From Pseudoduganella umbonata (GTDB lineage Bacteria > Pseudomonadota > Gammaproteobacteria > Burkholderiales > Burkholderiaceae_D), in NCBI RefSeq assembly GCF_014192225.1, contig NZ_JACHXS010000005.1, positions 248,001 to 312,000 of the forward strand: 64,000 bases of DNA, in the 5' to 3' direction. Positions 62,068 to 64,000 of this stretch are shown here, in pieces. The translations under genes and the position numbers were made by a program. The notes beneath the pieces were generated by a model. That model was given only the letters and a program-made list of their open reading frames with translations. It was not told the DNA's origin and searched no databases. Each line of letters starts with the position of its first letter. Position 1 is the stretch's first letter.

Positions 62068-62127
62068 TGGCGAGCGCGCCCGAAGCGTGAGGGTCTCCGG
62101 GCGCCGCTTTCCATTGCACGAGGCAAG

Positions 62128-62586
62128 CTAGCCCCTGGCCAGCAGCGCGGCCAGGCGGTCCAGGTTCTGCTCGTTGGCACCGGCCACGAAGCGCGCCACC
62201 TTGGCGCATTCGGCCGGGTCGCCGAAATGCATCGTCCAGAGCAGCCGCGTCTGGTCGCCCGCATCGCTGAACTCGAATGTGGCGCGGAATGTGTGGCTCG
62301 ACACGTGGTCGAACACGATCCGCTCTTCCGGCACGATCTCGACGAAGTGCGATTCGTTCGGATAGGTGGTCCCGTCCGGCCCGTGCATCACGAACGTCCA
62401 CGCGCCGCCCGGCGCGAAATCGAACCCCTGGAAAGTGCTCGTGAATCCCTCCGGGCCCCACCATTGCGCCAGCTGTTCCGGATCGCTGAAGGCGGCAAAT
62501 ACCCGTGCGCGGGGCGCCGCCAGCATGCGGGTGCTCACGATGCGGCAATTTTCATTGCTTCTTTCGTCCATGCTGCGTTCGTCCAT
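62128..62586 (-). CDS. SRPBCC (AHSA1-like) protein, second in window
   Basis: A 152-residue START-like protein. RMLAAPRARVFAAFSDPEQL and WWGPEGFTSTFQGFDF are family signatures. The start at 62586 follows GGAGAG; the first ten residues are a duplicated MDERS-MDERS, which gives two possible ATG starts 15 bases apart. It is divergent from a LysR regulator 78 bases away and is its likely target. Ligand unknown. Confidence 0.87.
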   Translation of the reverse strand: MDERSMDERSNENCRIVSTRMLAAPRARVFAAFSDPEQLAQWWGPEGFTSTFQGFDFAPGGAWTFVMHGPDGTTYPNESHFVEIVPEERIVFDHVSSHTFRATFEFSDAGDQTRLLWTMHFGDPAECAKVARFVAGANEQNLDRLAALLARG

Positions 62587-62664
62587 GATCTCTCCATTGG
62601 ATGCCAGGTCACTCGGTCGGGCTATTCTAATGCGATATGATCGGCGTTCCACCCAGGAGGACGC

Positions 62665-63615
62665 ATGGCCCACCCGCTGCTGAACCTGCCGCCGCTGGAT
62701 GCGCTGCGCGGCTTCGTCGCCGCCGCCCGCCGCCTGTCGATCACCGCCGCGGCACAGGATCTGTGCCTGACGCAGTCGGCCGTCAGCCGGCAGGTGCAGG
62801 CGCTGGAAGAACGCCTCGGCACGCCGCTGTTCGTGCGCGGCAACCGCGCGATCGCATTGACGGACGCCGGCCGGCAGCTGTTCGACCTGGCCTCGCCATG
62901 GCTGGACCGGCTGGCTGAACTTTCCGATGCACTGCAACACACCACGGCCCGGCCGGTGACCGTCTCGGCCAGCATCGGCGTCGCCGCGCTGTGGATCCTG
63001 CCCCGGCTGGGCGCGTTCCAGGCGGAGCACCCGGACCTCGACCTGCGCATGGCCACCAGCAACCGGCTGATGGACCTGCGCCAGGACGGCGTGGACCTGG
63101 CGATCCGCTATGCGCCGCCATCGGCCGTCCCCGCCGACGCGGTGCGCCTGTTCGACGAGGACGTGGTGCCTGTCGCCAGCCCGGCGATCGCCGCTGCCGC
63201 CTTCGCGACGCCGGAAGCCCTGGCACGCCAGGTGCTGCTGGAGCTGGACGACGCCAGCCGTCCCTTCCTGCACTGGGCGCCGTGGCTGCAGCGGCATGGC
63301 CTGCCGCACCATCCGCAAGCCACGCTGCGCTTCAACCAGTACGACCAGGTCATCCAGGCCGCGATCGAAGGCAATGGCGTGGCGCTGGGGCGCCTGGCCC
63401 TGCTGCTGCCATTGCTGAGGGATGGCCGGCTGGTGGCGCAGATGGGCCGGCGCACGCGGATCGAACACGCGTACTGGCTGCTGCAGGCCACGCCGCAACC
63501 GCGCCGCGAAGTCGCCCTGGTGCACGCATGGCTGCAGCGGCAGGTGGCGATCACGTCGCAGGAGCTGGCCCGGCTGACCGGCGAAGACGGCAGGGACACG
63601 GCGCAGGCAGCCTGA
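62665..63615 (+). CDS. LysR-family regulator, GcvA-like
   Basis: A 316-residue LysR regulator. The winged helix (LDALRGFVAAARRLSITAAA, then TQSAVSRQVQALEERLGTPLF) is followed by an effector domain with DLDLRMATSNRLMDLRQDGV and DLAIRYAPP, the pattern of GcvA/AmpR-like members. GGAGG precedes the ATG. It is divergent from the SRPBCC gene, the classical arrangement for a LysR regulator and its target. Confidence 0.92.
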   Translation: MAHPLLNLPPLDALRGFVAAARRLSITAAAQDLCLTQSAVSRQVQALEERLGTPLFVRGNRAIALTDAGRQLFDLASPWLDRLAELSDALQHTTARPVTVSASIGVAALWILPRLGAFQAEHPDLDLRMATSNRLMDLRQDGVDLAIRYAPPSAVPADAVRLFDEDVVPVASPAIAAAAFATPEALARQVLLELDDASRPFLHWAPWLQRHGLPHHPQATLRFNQYDQVIQAAIEGNGVALGRLALLLPLLRDGRLVAQMGRRTRIEHAYWLLQATPQPRREVALVHAWLQRQVAITSQELARLTGEDGRDTAQAA

Positions 63616-63711
63616 CGGGCCGCATGCGCGGCGCGCATGGATCGCATGCCGATTCATCGCTCGTCCACCCGGCATGCCCGGCGCTATGCTGGGGCATCGC
63701 AGGGAGGCGAC

Positions 63712-64000
63712 ATGAACAAGGTATTGCATTCACCATTGGCCGCCGTGCTGTGCGGCGGCACCATCGTCGGCCTGGCGCTGGGCATGCGGCATGTGCAGGG
63801 CCTGTTCATGCTGCCGATGATCGGCACGCACGGATGGGGCCGCGAAGCGTTCGCGCTGGCGATCGCGCTGCAGAACCTCGCCTGGGGCCTGGCGCAACCC
63901 TTCACCGGCATGATCGCCGACCGCTGGGGCGCGCGCCGGGTGCTCGCCGGCGGCTGCCTGCTGTACGCGGCCGGACTGTACCTGATGGCGCATGCCGCCA
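63712..64000 (+). CDS. MFS transporter, 3' end outside the window
   Basis: The first 96 residues of a major facilitator protein, cut by the right edge. Two to three helices are visible (LAAVLCGGTIVGLALGM, AFALAIALQNLAWGLAQP), and the loop GMIADRWGARRVL is the MFS motif A between helices 2 and 3. AGGGAGG precedes the ATG. Substrate cannot be inferred. Confidence 0.88.
   Translation, partial: MNKVLHSPLAAVLCGGTIVGLALGMRHVQGLFMLPMIGTHGWGREAFALAIALQNLAWGLAQPFTGMIADRWGARRVLAGGCLLYAAGLYLMAHAA

Overview
The window is GC-rich, densely coded DNA from a betaproteobacterium, most likely an Oxalobacteraceae member of the Massilia/Duganella/Pseudoduganella type. This is inferred from the gene families and their order (FNR-controlled ccoNOQP-GHIS with hemN, ybeD-lipB-lipA, diaA-dolP, an IS1595 transposase) and from the many sensor and cyclic-di-GMP proteins. 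No search could be run. No rRNA, tRNA or CRISPR array was recognised.

Layout. 1-4.7 kb: two overlapping sensor histidine kinases, the first cut by the window edge. 4.8-6.6 kb: diaA, a dolP-like BON lipoprotein and a TlpA-like thioredoxin. 6.6-9.7 kb: a two-domain beta/gamma-crystallin protein and an outer-membrane receptor gene broken by a 14-bp tandem duplication. 9.7-12.7 kb: a markedly AT-rich island with a two-gene operon of unknown function (a soluble protein plus a membrane protein). 12.7-14.1 kb: LysE exporter, small membrane protein and thioesterase. 14.1-21.6 kb: a purine/nucleoside uptake locus (ATPase, two permeases, GntR regulator with TTGTATACAA operators, Tsx-like outer-membrane channel, BMP binding protein, deaminase). 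21.6-25.7 kb: P450, ung, a hypothetical protein preceded by six 13-bp repeats, and a membrane-bound XRE protein. 26-30.4 kb: a porin, a PstS-like protein and a GGDEF-EAL sensor in one operon. 30.4-33.1 kb: a four-gene HTTM/DCC cassette with a twin-CX3C hydrophobic protein, resembling a peptide-toxin maturation system. 33.4-35.6 kb: lipA, lipB, ybeD. 36-41.4 kb: FecR/DUF6600 protein, LysE exporter, DUF808, YiaA, and an SRPBCC-ArsR pair. 41.5-42.5 kb: an IS1595-type element. 42.6-55.5 kb: the low-oxygen respiration block. 55.7-64 kb: a hybrid kinase, small membrane proteins, an SDR-DoxX fusion, an isochorismatase-like hydrolase, a divergent SRPBCC/LysR pair and a truncated MFS gene.

How it works together. 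The 42.6-55.5 kb block is a coherent micro-oxic programme. FNR senses oxygen through its Fe-S cluster. FNR boxes lie before a PAS-containing chemoreceptor (probable aerotaxis) and before ccoN. HemN supplies haem without oxygen, CcoI/CcoS/CcoG/CcoH and a TauE-like protein assemble the cbb3 oxidase, and CcoNOQP is the enzyme. The purine locus forms a complete path from outer membrane to cytoplasm under one regulator. Four hairpin or inverted-pair repeats of REPIN-like design sit between operons, and several coding regions carry short in-frame tandem repeats. The least explained parts are the AT-rich operon (9.9-12.6 kb) and the HTTM/DCC cassette (30.4-33.1 kb).
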